From Acidovorax soli (lineage in GTDB: Bacteria > Pseudomonadota > Gammaproteobacteria > Burkholderiales > Burkholderiaceae_C): DNA of 64,000 nt. Below, piece by piece: positions 42,269 to 51,295 of the stretch. Location of the stretch: assembly GCF_014207955.1 (NCBI RefSeq), contig NZ_JACHLK010000011.1, forward strand, positions 162,849 through 226,848. Direction: 5' to 3'. A program made the translations under genes and the position numbers. The notes beneath the pieces were generated by a model. It was not told the origin of the DNA. It did not search any database and was given only the letters and a program-made list of their open reading frames with translations. Within the stretch, counting starts at the first letter, position 1. Each line of letters begins with the position of its first letter.

Positions 42269-42637
42269 TCAAGCCTTCACTTCGACCACCTGCTCAAAAC
42301 CGCCGAAGATCATGCGCTTGCCGTCAAACGGCATGGGTGGGTTGCCGGGGTTGGCAGGGTCCATGCGCGGGTCTTCCACCATCTTCTTCATGCCCGCGTC
42401 GCGGGTGGCCTTGTCCGGCCATTCCACCCACGAAAAGGCCACGGTCTCCTCGGCAGTGGCCTGGACGGCACGGCGGAAGTCGGTGAGCTTGCCCTCGGGG
42501 ACATCATCGCCCCAGCCCTCGATCACGCGGAGGGCGCCCAGCTCGATGAAGATCGGATCGAACCGGCGCGCGTGTTCGATGAACTTCTGCTTGTTGGCGG
42601 TGGGGACGGCGATCACGAAACCATCGATGTAAGACAT
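42269..42637 (-). CDS. DUF1428 family protein
   Basis: A 122-residue protein of the dimeric alpha-beta barrel type: MSYIDGFVIAVPTANKQKFI, then FSWVEWPDKATRDAGMKKMV and PFDGKRMIFGGFE. DUF1428 proteins are small cytoplasmic proteins of unknown function. The start at 42637 is preceded by CAGGAGCAAGCC. Convergent with the PLP enzyme, 13 bp apart. Confidence 0.9.
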   Translation of the reverse strand: MSYIDGFVIAVPTANKQKFIEHARRFDPIFIELGALRVIEGWGDDVPEGKLTDFRRAVQATAEETVAFSWVEWPDKATRDAGMKKMVEDPRMDPANPGNPPMPFDGKRMIFGGFEQVVEVKA

Positions 42638-42835
42638 GGCTTGCTCCTGTGAAGTGGACCAAGCGGGGTACCCGCCTGTCGGGCACCCCGTATCCACACG
42701 ACGAACAGCGGCAGGCCAAATCGATCAGAGAGTGCCTGCGCTCTCCCCCATGGTAGTAGCCATGGGCCTGCACGCTGCGCTGGGCAGCGCGAACAGCCCC
42801 TCACCATTACCCGATCCTGGCCATTAGAGGAAGCT

Positions 42836-43312
42836 TCACGTGTTGCCTGGTACACCGGGGCGCGTTGCACGGACGGTGTGGGCTGCACTCCCGCCAAAGC
42901 CTGTGAGACCCTCGCTGAATTGCAGATAGGCGAACCCACTCTGCTCGAGTTCCCCCTTTAGCTCTTCGCTAACGAAGTAGTACCTATCATTCATGGTCAT
43001 CAAGCGCAAGCCATCGAGCGCCAGGCCTCGAAGGTCTTGGGCAGTGAAGAACTGACTGACTCTGATGCGAACATGCGTACGGACCTCTTCGCCAGTAAAC
43101 GGGAAGAAGAACGCCACCGGCTCGTAGGAGACCCGCTCGAGTTTCAAGCTGGCCAGGAAGTCGGCGAGGCGCTTCTCCACGAGAAGATAGCCGTATCCAC
43201 CCATCAACGGTGCAAGCTGCCCGTGCGATACAACTTGAAAGCGGCCATCTGAGAGCTCGAAGAGGGTCGGTGTTTGGGATTGATCACACTCCAAATGCCA
43301 AGGTAGTTTCAT
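42836..43312 (-). CDS. Putative immunity-type protein (Imm11/Imm43-like)
   Basis: A 158-residue soluble protein. YGYLLVEKRLADFLASLKLE and DRYYFVSEELKGELEQSGFA follow the pattern of small immunity proteins such as Imm11 (a 'marker' strand followed by a helix, then a second copy). GC is lower than the surroundings. I chose MKLPWHLEC at 43312; MHCVGLQ at 43336 is the alternative. It follows the DMP19/DUF4375 gene by about 120 bp. No toxin gene is nearby, so it may be an orphan. Low-to-moderate certainty on family. Confidence 0.5.
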   Translation of the reverse strand: MKLPWHLECDQSQTPTLFELSDGRFQVVSHGQLAPLMGGYGYLLVEKRLADFLASLKLERVSYEPVAFFFPFTGEEVRTHVRIRVSQFFTAQDLRGLALDGLRLMTMNDRYYFVSEELKGELEQSGFAYLQFSEGLTGFGGSAAHTVRATRPGVPGNT

Positions 43313-43430
43313 GCTCTGCAGCCCAACGCAATGCATCCTGAAGGGTATGCGAAATATGCTGATCGATGTGGGAATGCTCTGGGCACTGATTCTTCTGGAT
43401 CCATGATCAGCCAACTCATTTATCAATCCA

Positions 43431-43895
43431 CTATGTGTCTGATGCTGGATTGCTTGCAGAAAGGCATCGGGGCTTTCCGCCCTGCGCATACAGCACAGCC
43501 AGCCGGTCCACCGCAGCCTGCACAAAATCCTCGGGCAGATCCTGGATGATGCGCGACGCGGGCGTGAACACATCCGTGCCATGCTGCGCCTCGATCACCT
43601 CCAGCATGGCCATGCGCGCGTCACGGTCGAGCGGGTAGGCATCACCGAAGTGGGCCAGCGTGGATTCCAGCGCCGCCAGCGTGATGGGCATGCCCAGGCT
43701 GCGCAGGCCATCGCGTGCCAGCAGGGCCATGTCGCCGGCGTTGTTCCAGTAGAACTGGTTGAGCGTGCCGTTCATGGTCTCGGCCTCCAGCCACCACAGG
43801 GCGATGGCCTCCTGTTCCTCGCGCATGAGCGTGTCGAAGCCCTGGTCCCAGCGGTCTTCGAGGTGCTTCCAGGTGGGGCTGTTGCTTACACCCAT
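43431..43895 (-). CDS. DMP19/DUF4375 family protein
   Basis: A 154-residue protein. ALWWLEAETMNGTLNQFYWN and NAGDMALLARDGLRSLGM match the DUF4375 (DMP19-like) domain, which often occurs among immunity genes of polymorphic toxin loci; DMP19 itself is a DNA-mimic protein. AAGGAGACC precedes the ATG at 43895. It is followed by the putative immunity gene on the same strand. Confidence 0.85.
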   Translation of the reverse strand: MGVSNSPTWKHLEDRWDQGFDTLMREEQEAIALWWLEAETMNGTLNQFYWNNAGDMALLARDGLRSLGMPITLAALESTLAHFGDAYPLDRDARMAMLEVIEAQHGTDVFTPASRIIQDLPEDFVQAAVDRLAVLYAQGGKPRCLSASNPASDT

Positions 43896-43920
43896 GCAAT
43901 GGTCTCCTTGGTGCGGCCCA

Positions 43921-44925
43921 TCAGGGTCGGGCCTTGCCCGGCACAGTGACGAAGCGCACGACCGCATCCACCACGCCCGGCGCCAGCGGCTGGCCGGGGT
44001 TGGCATAGGTGGCCATGTTGGCGGCCGCATCGTCGGTGGGCACAGCCTTGAGCACGTGGTTGGTGTCGGGCAGTAGCGCCAGTTGGGCGGCGGGCTGGGC
44101 CTTGGCGAGCAGGCGCGCGTCCTGCGCGGGCACCTGCAGGTCGCGCTCGCCCTGCAGCACCAGCACGGGCAGCTTGGTGGCAGCAATGAGTTGGGCCGGG
44201 TCTTGCGCAAAGGCGCTGATCAGAAAGCCCTGCACCGCCTCGTTGAACAGCGGGTGCAAGGCGGGGTGCAGGCTGGCCGGGTCCACGCGGGCGCCGCCTT
44301 CGAGCCGGGTGATGGCGGCCAGGGCCTGGTCCAGGATGGGGGCGTTGGCCGGGTTGGCGCGCAATTGGTCGCGCAGCACCTGGCCCAGCGGCCGGCCTGG
44401 CGCGGCCGCCAGCACCAAGCCGCAGATGCCCTGCACCTCGCTGCCGCTGCCGCTGCCAGCCTGCGCCGCCGCCAGTGCGACCAGGCCGCCCTCGCTGTGG
44501 CCCAGCACCCAGACGCAGGGCACGCCGGTGCTGCGGCGGATGGCGCCCACCCAGCTGCGCACGTCGGCCACGTAGTCGGGGATGGTGACGGCGTTGGCAT
44601 CGGCCACGGCCTTGCTGCTCTCGAACATGCCGCGCTTGTCGATGCGCACCGTGGCAATGCCTTTGGCCGCCAGGTCCTGCGCCAGCAGCCGGTAGGTGGC
44701 GGCGTTCACGCCCAGGGGGTTGTTGCCGTTGCGGTCCGTGGGGCCCGAGCCGGGCACGATGAGCACCACGGGCGCGCCCGCCTTGGCAGGGGCCAGCAGA
44801 CTGCCCTTGAGCGGGCCCAGCGGGCCGCGCGCCTCGATGGGCTGGTCACGCGGGCCAGCCGCCGGCTGCGCCACCGCAGCCAGCGCCGCGGCCGACACCA
44901 CCAGGCCGAACAGAAATGCTTTCAT
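43921..44925 (-). CDS. Secreted alpha/beta hydrolase
   Basis: A 334-residue protein with a Sec signal peptide (MKAFLFGLVVSAAALAAVAQ). The hydrolase core shows VVLIVPGSGPTDRNGNNPLG (oxyanion region), WVLGHSEGGLVAL (nucleophile Ser), VLVLQGERDLQVP (acid) and LPDTNHVLK (His). Such enzymes act on esters in the periplasm. The start at 44925 gives the signal peptide; longer upstream frames are implausible. Confidence 0.87.
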   Translation of the reverse strand: MKAFLFGLVVSAAALAAVAQPAAGPRDQPIEARGPLGPLKGSLLAPAKAGAPVVLIVPGSGPTDRNGNNPLGVNAATYRLLAQDLAAKGIATVRIDKRGMFESSKAVADANAVTIPDYVADVRSWVGAIRRSTGVPCVWVLGHSEGGLVALAAAQAGSGSGSEVQGICGLVLAAAPGRPLGQVLRDQLRANPANAPILDQALAAITRLEGGARVDPASLHPALHPLFNEAVQGFLISAFAQDPAQLIAATKLPVLVLQGERDLQVPAQDARLLAKAQPAAQLALLPDTNHVLKAVPTDDAAANMATYANPGQPLAPGVVDAVVRFVTVPGKARP

Positions 44926-44987
44926 GCCGCCGAGTATTGCCCACCGCTCGGGCCAGGGGTGTGAGAAGTCGTTGCTCCGTGGGGTAT

Positions 44988-45908
44988 TCACAACCGCCAC
45001 GGCGCCCCCTGCGCGAACTGCCCCACCATCCACGCCTTGAACGCCGCCATGGCCGCCGTGCTGAAGCGCCCCGAAGGCCGCACCAGGTAAATGCCGGCAT
45101 GCGCATTGAGCCCCCAGGGTGCCAGCACCGGCACCAGGTGGCCCGCGGCGATGTCGGGGCTGACCAGCCAGTCGCCCGCGGCCATGATGCCCAGGCCCAG
45201 GCGCGCGGCGGCCAGCAGGGCCTCGTTGTCGTTGCTGATGAGGGTGCCCTGGATCTGCACGGATTCGGTCACGCCATCGCGTGTGAGGCGCCATTCGGGG
45301 TAGGAGCGCAGCCCCGTGAAGCCCAGGCAGTTGTGCTGCGCCAGGTCGGCCGGCACCTGCGGCGTGCCATGGCGCTGCAGGTAGGCCGGCGCCGCGCAGA
45401 GGATGCGCCGGTGCTCGCACAGCCGCGTGGCCACCAGGCGGCTGTCTTCGAGCTCGCCGATGCGCACGGCCGCGTCGAAGTGCTCGGCCACGATGTCGAC
45501 GAAACGCTCGGCGTACTCCACCTCCACCACCACCTCGGGGTGGGCCATGGCAAAGCCCGCCACCATGGGGCTGAGCCAGCGCCGGCCCATCGCGGCGGGC
45601 ATGGACAGGCGCAGCCGCCCGCGCACCTCGTGCGCGCCCTGGGCGGCCTCCTTCTGCGCCTCGGCGATCAGCAGAGCGGCGTGGCGCACCTTTTCCACCA
45701 GGCGCAGGCCGTCGTCGGTAAAGCGCAGCTGCCGCGTGGTGCGCTCCACCAGGCGCACGCCCAGGCGCGCCTCCAGCGCGGCCAGGCGCTTGGACAGCAC
45801 CGAGGGGTGCTTGTTCAGCGCCCGGCCTGCGGCCGCGAACGAGCCCTCGGCATGCAGCGCGAGCAGCGTGGCAAGTTCATCGGCGTGTTGGCTGTCGAGC
45901 AGGTCCAT
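44988..45908 (-). CDS. LysR-family transcriptional regulator
   Basis: A 306-residue regulator: LATLLALHAEGSFAAAGRAL and NKHPSVLSKRLAALEARLGV form the helix-turn-helix, followed by an effector-binding domain (RGRLRLSMPAAMGRRWLSPM). It lies 54 bp after the quinone oxidoreductase gene on the same strand and may be cotranscribed. Confidence 0.92.
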   Translation of the reverse strand: MDLLDSQHADELATLLALHAEGSFAAAGRALNKHPSVLSKRLAALEARLGVRLVERTTRQLRFTDDGLRLVEKVRHAALLIAEAQKEAAQGAHEVRGRLRLSMPAAMGRRWLSPMVAGFAMAHPEVVVEVEYAERFVDIVAEHFDAAVRIGELEDSRLVATRLCEHRRILCAAPAYLQRHGTPQVPADLAQHNCLGFTGLRSYPEWRLTRDGVTESVQIQGTLISNDNEALLAAARLGLGIMAAGDWLVSPDIAAGHLVPVLAPWGLNAHAGIYLVRPSGRFSTAAMAAFKAWMVGQFAQGAPWRL

Positions 45909-45962
45909 GGGGCAATCGCAAAGCAGTCACGGGGACTGTACGCCATGCACCACCCCGCCCAG

Positions 45963-46952
45963 TCAAGGCACCAGCACAATCGCGCCTTGTGAGCGCCCCT
46001 GCTCCAGGTCCGAATGCGCCTGCGCCACCTCGGCCAGCGGATAGCGGCGCCAGACCTGCGGCCGGACGATGCCGGCGGCAATAGCATCGAGCACATCGCG
46101 TGCCCGCTCCTGGTACTCGGCCGCCGTGGCGGTGTGGGCCGCCAGCGAGGGCCGCGTGGCGAACAGCGAGCCCTTGGCATTGAGCGTGCCCATGTCGATG
46201 GGTGCCGGCGCACCCGAGAGTGCGCCAAAGGACACGAACAGCCCGCGCGGGCGCAGGCTGTCGAGCGAGGCCTCGAGCGACACGCGGCCGATGGGGTCGT
46301 ACACCACGTCGGCGCCCTGCCCCTCTGTGGCCTGCTTCACCTGCGCGGCCAGTGTGGCCGGGTCGAAAACAAAGACCTCGTGGCAGCCCGCAGCCCGCGC
46401 GCGCTCCACGCTCTCGGCCTTGGACACCACGCCGATCACGAAGGCCCCCAGGTGCCTCGCCCAGGCCGCCATGATCTGCCCCAGCCCGCCCGCCGCCCCG
46501 TAAAGCACGATGCGCGTGCCCGGCCCCACGGCGCAGGTCGTCTTGAGCAGGTACTGCGCCGTGATGCCCTTGAACAGCACGGCCGCCGCGTCGTCGAACG
46601 ACAGCGCTTGCGGCAGCTTCACCAGCCGGTCCGCCGGGAACCGCCGCGCGCTGGCATAGGCCCCGAGCGGCCCCGTGGCATAGGCCACGCGGTCGCCCAC
46701 GGCGACGTTCGTCACACCGGCACCGATGGCAGCCACCGTGCCCGCCCCTTCCAGACCCAGGCCCGAGGGCAAGGCGATGCGCACAGCCCCCTTGCGCTGG
46801 CTCACGTCGAGCGGGTTCACACCGATGGCGGCCTGGGCGAGCCAGACCTCGCCCGGACCGGGGGCCCCGGTTGACATAGGTTCAAGGTGCATCACCTCGG
46901 GGGCGCCGGTTGCGTGGAGAACGACGACTTGTTGTTGCTGCTGCTGTGCCAT
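45963..46952 (-). CDS. NADPH:quinone oxidoreductase-like (zinc-free MDR) enzyme
   Basis: A 329-residue medium-chain dehydrogenase. QAAIGVNPLDVSQRKGAVRI, the NADPH-binding VLYGAAGGLGQIMAAWARHL and ADVVYDPIGRVSLEASLDSL are quinone reductase/crotonyl reductase marks. Structural zinc ligands are absent. The start at 46952 opens with a poly-Gln stretch (MAQQQQQQVVVLHATG). Confidence 0.92.
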   Translation of the reverse strand: MAQQQQQQVVVLHATGAPEVMHLEPMSTGAPGPGEVWLAQAAIGVNPLDVSQRKGAVRIALPSGLGLEGAGTVAAIGAGVTNVAVGDRVAYATGPLGAYASARRFPADRLVKLPQALSFDDAAAVLFKGITAQYLLKTTCAVGPGTRIVLYGAAGGLGQIMAAWARHLGAFVIGVVSKAESVERARAAGCHEVFVFDPATLAAQVKQATEGQGADVVYDPIGRVSLEASLDSLRPRGLFVSFGALSGAPAPIDMGTLNAKGSLFATRPSLAAHTATAAEYQERARDVLDAIAAGIVRPQVWRRYPLAEVAQAHSDLEQGRSQGAIVLVP

Positions 46953-47112
46953 GCGGGCTTTCCTGCTTTGTTCATGCGGTTGGAGACCCGGCAAGCGTAG
47001 GCGTGCGTGCCCGCGCCAGCAATCGGACTGGCTGCAGTTCAACCGTGCATGGGGTGCAGCAATGGGATGCGGGTGCGCCCTCGATCCGCTGTACGCAAGG
47101 GCCGGTGCCAGC

Positions 47113-47445
47113 TCAGTCGTAGGAGTAGTGAAAGGGCCGCAGATCCCTTTTGGGCCAGAGATTGGTGAAGTCCTCGCCCGTGGCTTCGCGATACGCCACC
47201 CGCACCTTCTTCTCCACCTTGTTCGTGCCCAGGTACTTCCGAAAGGTCAGAAAGGCCGCATTGGGATAGCCGGTGTAGATGAAGAAGTTGACAGTGCCCG
47301 AGCCGACGTCGTGCCCATCGACATCGCACGTCCGGGGCATACAGGCGATCAATCGGTCTTCGAAGGCATGCACCTCGTCCAGTGAGGCGAAGTAGCTGTC
47401 GGGGAACTGGATCACCAGTTGGTAGCGAATGGGCTCGATCGTCAT
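47113..47445 (-). CDS. Small conserved protein, unknown function
   Basis: A 110-residue protein: MTIEPIRYQLVIQFPDSYFA, then IYTGYPNAAFLTFRKYLG and LRPFHYSYD. Predicted as a ferredoxin-like alpha/beta fold with no signal peptide. Similar small proteins occur in immunity loci but no family is claimed. It is divergent from the first RCC1 protein gene. Confidence 0.65.
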   Translation of the reverse strand: MTIEPIRYQLVIQFPDSYFASLDEVHAFEDRLIACMPRTCDVDGHDVGSGTVNFFIYTGYPNAAFLTFRKYLGTNKVEKKVRVAYREATGEDFTNLWPKRDLRPFHYSYD

Positions 47446-47577
47446 GGGACAGTCTGGATTGAAGGGATTGCAGCCGGAAATTCCGGTCGGCATTGTGCCG
47501 CCCGCGGGCACCAGGTCATTCGTGACCAGGTGTTTTTTGTGTGTGCATACGGCAGCGAAACTGATAGAACGGCCGCC

Positions 47578-49377
47578 ATGCGCAACACTGTTTCAGCTCC
47601 CCACCTCTGGCTTTGGGCCCTGCTCGCCGGCCTGCTGCTTCTGGCGGCTGCGCCTGCCCGGGCCACTACGCTCAGCACGGGGTACGACACCTCGTGCTCC
47701 GTTTCCAACGACTGGGTGGCCCAGTGCTGGGGCGCCGTGCCACTGGCCAAGACCAGCACCGCGGGCATTGCCGACCTGCGCGCGGGCAAGGGTTTCAACT
47801 GCGCGCTGCGCAAGGACGAAACCGTGAGCTGCTGGGGCAACATGGGCAGCCTCTCGTTCGGTGCCGCCACGGCAGACACCCCGGGCCAGGCCATCGCGGG
47901 CGTGCGGCAAGCCACCCAACTGGCCGTGGGCGCCACCCACGCCTGCGCACTCAGCGAGAGGGTGGTGTACTGCTGGGGCGATGGCAGCCGGGGCCAGCGC
48001 GGCGCGCCGGTGAGCGCCACGCCGTCGGCACAGGCCACTTACGCGGAGGGCTTGTACGATGTGGCGCGCGTGGCCGCCGGTAACGGCAGCACCTGCGTGG
48101 TCAAGCGCGATGGCAGCGTGTGGTGCTACGGCAGCGGCACGCCACAGCTCACAGCGCCGGGCGGCATGGCCCCGGCTCCCGGCACGGGCACCCAGGTGCC
48201 GGGTATCACCGATGCGGTGGACGTGGCACTCTTCGACGGCCACGCCTGCGTGCTGCGCAAGACGGGCGCCATCGCCTGCTGGGGCAGCAACGCCAAGGGA
48301 GAGCTGGGCACGGCGGCCAGCGCCACGCCGGTGACAGTGCCGGTGGAAGTGCCGGCCCTCGGTGGTGCGGCCAAGGCTGTTGCCGTGGGGCCGGGCTATA
48401 CCTGCGCCGTGCTCACCAACGGAGCGGTGAAGTGCTGGGGTGGCAACCCGAACAAGCAACTGGGCATCGGCTACGGGCAGGAGTCCGCCACGCCCGCGAC
48501 AGGCACCGTGCTCGGCATCACCGATGCCATTGCCATCAGCGCAGGCGCGACGCATGCATGCGCCGTGCTCGATGGCGGCTACGTCAACTGCTGGGGCGAA
48601 GGCGCGGGCCGCGGGCCCATACCCTGCACCCCCATCGGCGCCTACTACCCGGGCGTTGCGTACAGCTACCCCATGTTCAACGGTGGAGCCTGCCTCCCCG
48701 GCACCTCTGCCACGCCTTACGCAGTGGGCCTGAGCGGCCTGAGTCCGCTGGAGGACATCCTCATGGTCCTGCAATGGGCCGAAGCAACGCTGCCGCAGAC
48801 CTTTCCGGCACGGCCCATCGGGTTCGTGCCCTTGATGATCAACAACTACTACGACCGCGCGTACCCCGGCAACACCTACCTCGCCGTCAACGGCCATGGC
48901 ACGCCGCACCTGATGTACCTGGGCCCCGAGAGCGGCGGCCAACTGGCCGACCTGGGCCGCCTGGCCCCGTGGGTGCGGCAGGCCCGCGCGGCGCAGCCCG
49001 TCACGCCGCCCATCAGCACCACGCTGCAGCTGCAGCAGGTACACGTCAATGTGGACTTCTTTCCTGGGCCGTACCGGCCCGGGTGCAACAACCTCTACAT
49101 CTTCTACCGCGTGGGCGCCACCCCGGGCAACACGCTGCCCGCCGATTTCACGCCCACCGCAATCCGCCTGCTCAAGGACGACACGTATGTGGACGCCACG
49201 GGCCTCAGCGAGGACAGCGCTTTGGCGCCCTCCCCCAACACCTATGCGGGCCGTGCCGGGGGCTGCCCCGCCACCGTGCTGCGCGGGGGTGCCGACGTGG
49301 AGCTGGTGCTGTACTACACCACCAATGGCGAGGCGGGACAGGTGCGGGCACGGGTCAAGGTGATGGAGTCATCCTGA
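47578..49377 (+). CDS. Secreted RCC1-repeat protein, paralog 1
   Basis: A 599-residue protein. The signal peptide is LWALLAGLLLLAAAPARAT. Residues about 35-360 contain seven or so RCC1-type blades, each with the bacterial pattern CAL...G.V.CWG (for example FNCALRKDETVSCWGN, YTCAVLTNGAVKCWGG) and paired Cys. A C-terminal domain follows (LQWAEATLPQTFPA, YLAVNGHGTPHLMYLGP). Predicted extracytoplasmic beta-propeller, binding partner unknown. It is paralogous to the gene at 54168. Confidence 0.85.
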   Translation: MRNTVSAPHLWLWALLAGLLLLAAAPARATTLSTGYDTSCSVSNDWVAQCWGAVPLAKTSTAGIADLRAGKGFNCALRKDETVSCWGNMGSLSFGAATADTPGQAIAGVRQATQLAVGATHACALSERVVYCWGDGSRGQRGAPVSATPSAQATYAEGLYDVARVAAGNGSTCVVKRDGSVWCYGSGTPQLTAPGGMAPAPGTGTQVPGITDAVDVALFDGHACVLRKTGAIACWGSNAKGELGTAASATPVTVPVEVPALGGAAKAVAVGPGYTCAVLTNGAVKCWGGNPNKQLGIGYGQESATPATGTVLGITDAIAISAGATHACAVLDGGYVNCWGEGAGRGPIPCTPIGAYYPGVAYSYPMFNGGACLPGTSATPYAVGLSGLSPLEDILMVLQWAEATLPQTFPARPIGFVPLMINNYYDRAYPGNTYLAVNGHGTPHLMYLGPESGGQLADLGRLAPWVRQARAAQPVTPPISTTLQLQQVHVNVDFFPGPYRPGCNNLYIFYRVGATPGNTLPADFTPTAIRLLKDDTYVDATGLSEDSALAPSPNTYAGRAGGCPATVLRGGADVELVLYYTTNGEAGQVRARVKVMESS

Positions 49378-49487
49378 GCGAGCGAACCCACCGACCAAGC
49401 GCCATCAGGCTCTCGGAGGTCCATGCACTGAATGCACAGCCAGACTGCAGCAATGCCCCATGCGGGCTGATGCCCTAGCGAGCGCCT

Positions 49488-50261
49488 TCACCGCCCGTGG
49501 ATGCTGTTCACCATCAGCCCCCAGCGGGAGAGCTTTCCGTACACCGTGGCCGCGCTGCCCACAGGCGGCATGTCACCCTTGAAACGGCCATCCACGCAAG
49601 CGTCGGGGGAAGTGACTCCCTGGAACTCGAATGCCGCGCGCAGGTGGCAGCCACGGTAGTATTCAGGCACCTTGAAAGAGACAACGCGCACCTGTACGCG
49701 GGTGGGCGTGCCCAAGGCCCAGCACAGCATGGCAGACCAGCCCCAGGGCGCTACCAGCACCATGGCGGTGGTCAGGGCCACACAGCCTGGAAACACCCCC
49801 AGCCAACGCTTGGTCCAGGTCATCCCATCGCTCTGGATGGCCTGCGCCCTGCGCATCGTCCAGAACCAGAAGACTGCGAACACCGGCAGCAGAAAGGCAG
49901 CCAATGCCCACACCATGGAGAGGTAGTCCGCGGAGCCGAACCAGATGAACCGGCGCCCGAGCGGGGACAGCGCGCCCACCATGCCCAGCACGGTCCAGCC
50001 GGCCAACGCCAGGGCCGCCCAGCGGACAGGCCTGGGCACCACCACGGGTGCGAATGCCTTTCGGGAAGCCGATGGCATCGTTGGGGCGGCACTCTTTCGA
50101 GACGCCTTGCGCAACGCCAACTCGCGCACCTGGGTATCGCCAATGGCCAGCAGGCGTGCTTCGATGTGGGCGGTTTCCTCGGCATCCGCATTGCTGCCAG
50201 GAGGGGCACCCTGCGCTGCACCCGGCCTGGTGGCCCCGGTATCTGTGCCCTGGCGCGTCAT
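49488..50261 (-). CDS. Tandem membrane protein paralog 3 (unknown family)
   Basis: A 257-residue protein. A soluble N-terminal helical part (HIEARLLAIGDTQVRELALR) precedes four hydrophobic helices (about 75-170) and a C-terminal domain with two Cys (RGCHLRAAFEFQG, SPDACVDGRF) ending KLSRWGLMVNSIHGR. Its ATG overlaps the upstream paralog's stop by 4 nt. Shared marks with the two upstream genes are PWGWSAML, ALGTPTRVQVRVVS and the SRWGxxVxxIHxx end. Function unknown. Confidence 0.75.
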   Translation of the reverse strand: MTRQGTDTGATRPGAAQGAPPGSNADAEETAHIEARLLAIGDTQVRELALRKASRKSAAPTMPSASRKAFAPVVVPRPVRWAALALAGWTVLGMVGALSPLGRRFIWFGSADYLSMVWALAAFLLPVFAVFWFWTMRRAQAIQSDGMTWTKRWLGVFPGCVALTTAMVLVAPWGWSAMLCWALGTPTRVQVRVVSFKVPEYYRGCHLRAAFEFQGVTSPDACVDGRFKGDMPPVGSAATVYGKLSRWGLMVNSIHGR

Positions 50262-51295
50262 CGGCCGTGGATCCTTTGCACATAGAGCCCCCATCGGGAG
50301 ATGCGCCCCGATACGGCAACCGTTTCACCAGGGTTCGGCGGCTTGCCTTGCAAACGCCCTTCCAGGCAGATGCGGGACGTCGTGCCCTTGAATTCCACGT
50401 ATGCAGATTGGTCACAGCCTTTGGTCCCGGGTGAGAGGGTGCCCAGGGATACAAGCCGCACCTCGGTGCGCGAAGAGGTGCCCAGGCCCCACCCCAATGC
50501 CGCACTCCATCCCATGGGCGAGGCCACCAGCATGCCCGCAAAAAGCAGGACCGTGACCGGATACACGAAAAGCCAGCGTACGAACCAGGTCGGGTACCGG
50601 TTCCGCAAAGAGTGGCCTGCCTGTTCAGCGCGATACAACATCACGGCAACCAGGGGCAGTGCAGCAAGAAAAAGCCACGGAGCCACTGTGCCGTAACCCG
50701 CCGCGCTGAACCAGATGAAGGCCTCCCCAAGAACCATCGCAAGAATGCCGCTAGCGGCGCCCAGGACGCCCGCAATTGCCAGTGGCACGCTGAACGCCAA
50801 GGGCAATGGCGGGCCTCGGCGGGCCGGCTCGACGATCCCATACTTTGCCCGGAAGGCCAGACTTCGGTCTCTCGCTTCTTGCAGGCTCCGATCTATTTCG
50901 CGCAGGGTCTCATCGGTCCGTTGCTGCAGTGCCTCCATGCGGGCTGCAAACTCCGGGTCCGACGCCCTGTACCCCGGCCGCCACTCCTCACCGGAGGTGG
51001 ATTGCTTTGGCGCCAAGCGGCTCTCGCTGGCCGAAGGCGCGCTCTCTTGCCGGTCCATCAAATCTTGCATCTGGGCCTCGTAGAGCGCCTGCAGCCGCGC
51101 CTCGATGCGCTCAGTCGCCTGCGCATCCAACAGCCCCTTGCGCTCCAGCGCGAGGCCTTCCCGCAGGACGGTCGCCACCTCGGGCCCCAAACGGTCGATG
51201 GCGTCGCCCGCACCGGGGCTGGGGTCTGAGCGCCGAGGCACATCGCCGAACGCTGGCGATGACGATGACTCGCGGGCAGAGGACTCATTTCGCAT
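50258..51295 (-). CDS. Tandem membrane protein paralog 2 (unknown family)
   Basis: A 345-residue member with the longest N-terminal region (residues 1-160, charged, coiled-coil-prone: ARMEALQQRTDETLREIDRS). Four membrane helices follow, then the two-Cys C-terminal domain (KGCDQSAYVEFKG, SRICLEGRLQG), ending GRISRWGLYVQRIHGR. It overlaps paralog 1 by 11 nt and paralog 3 by 4 nt. Topology suggests the Cys domain is periplasmic. Confidence 0.75.
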   Translation of the reverse strand: MRNESSARESSSSPAFGDVPRRSDPSPGAGDAIDRLGPEVATVLREGLALERKGLLDAQATERIEARLQALYEAQMQDLMDRQESAPSASESRLAPKQSTSGEEWRPGYRASDPEFAARMEALQQRTDETLREIDRSLQEARDRSLAFRAKYGIVEPARRGPPLPLAFSVPLAIAGVLGAASGILAMVLGEAFIWFSAAGYGTVAPWLFLAALPLVAVMLYRAEQAGHSLRNRYPTWFVRWLFVYPVTVLLFAGMLVASPMGWSAALGWGLGTSSRTEVRLVSLGTLSPGTKGCDQSAYVEFKGTTSRICLEGRLQGKPPNPGETVAVSGRISRWGLYVQRIHGR

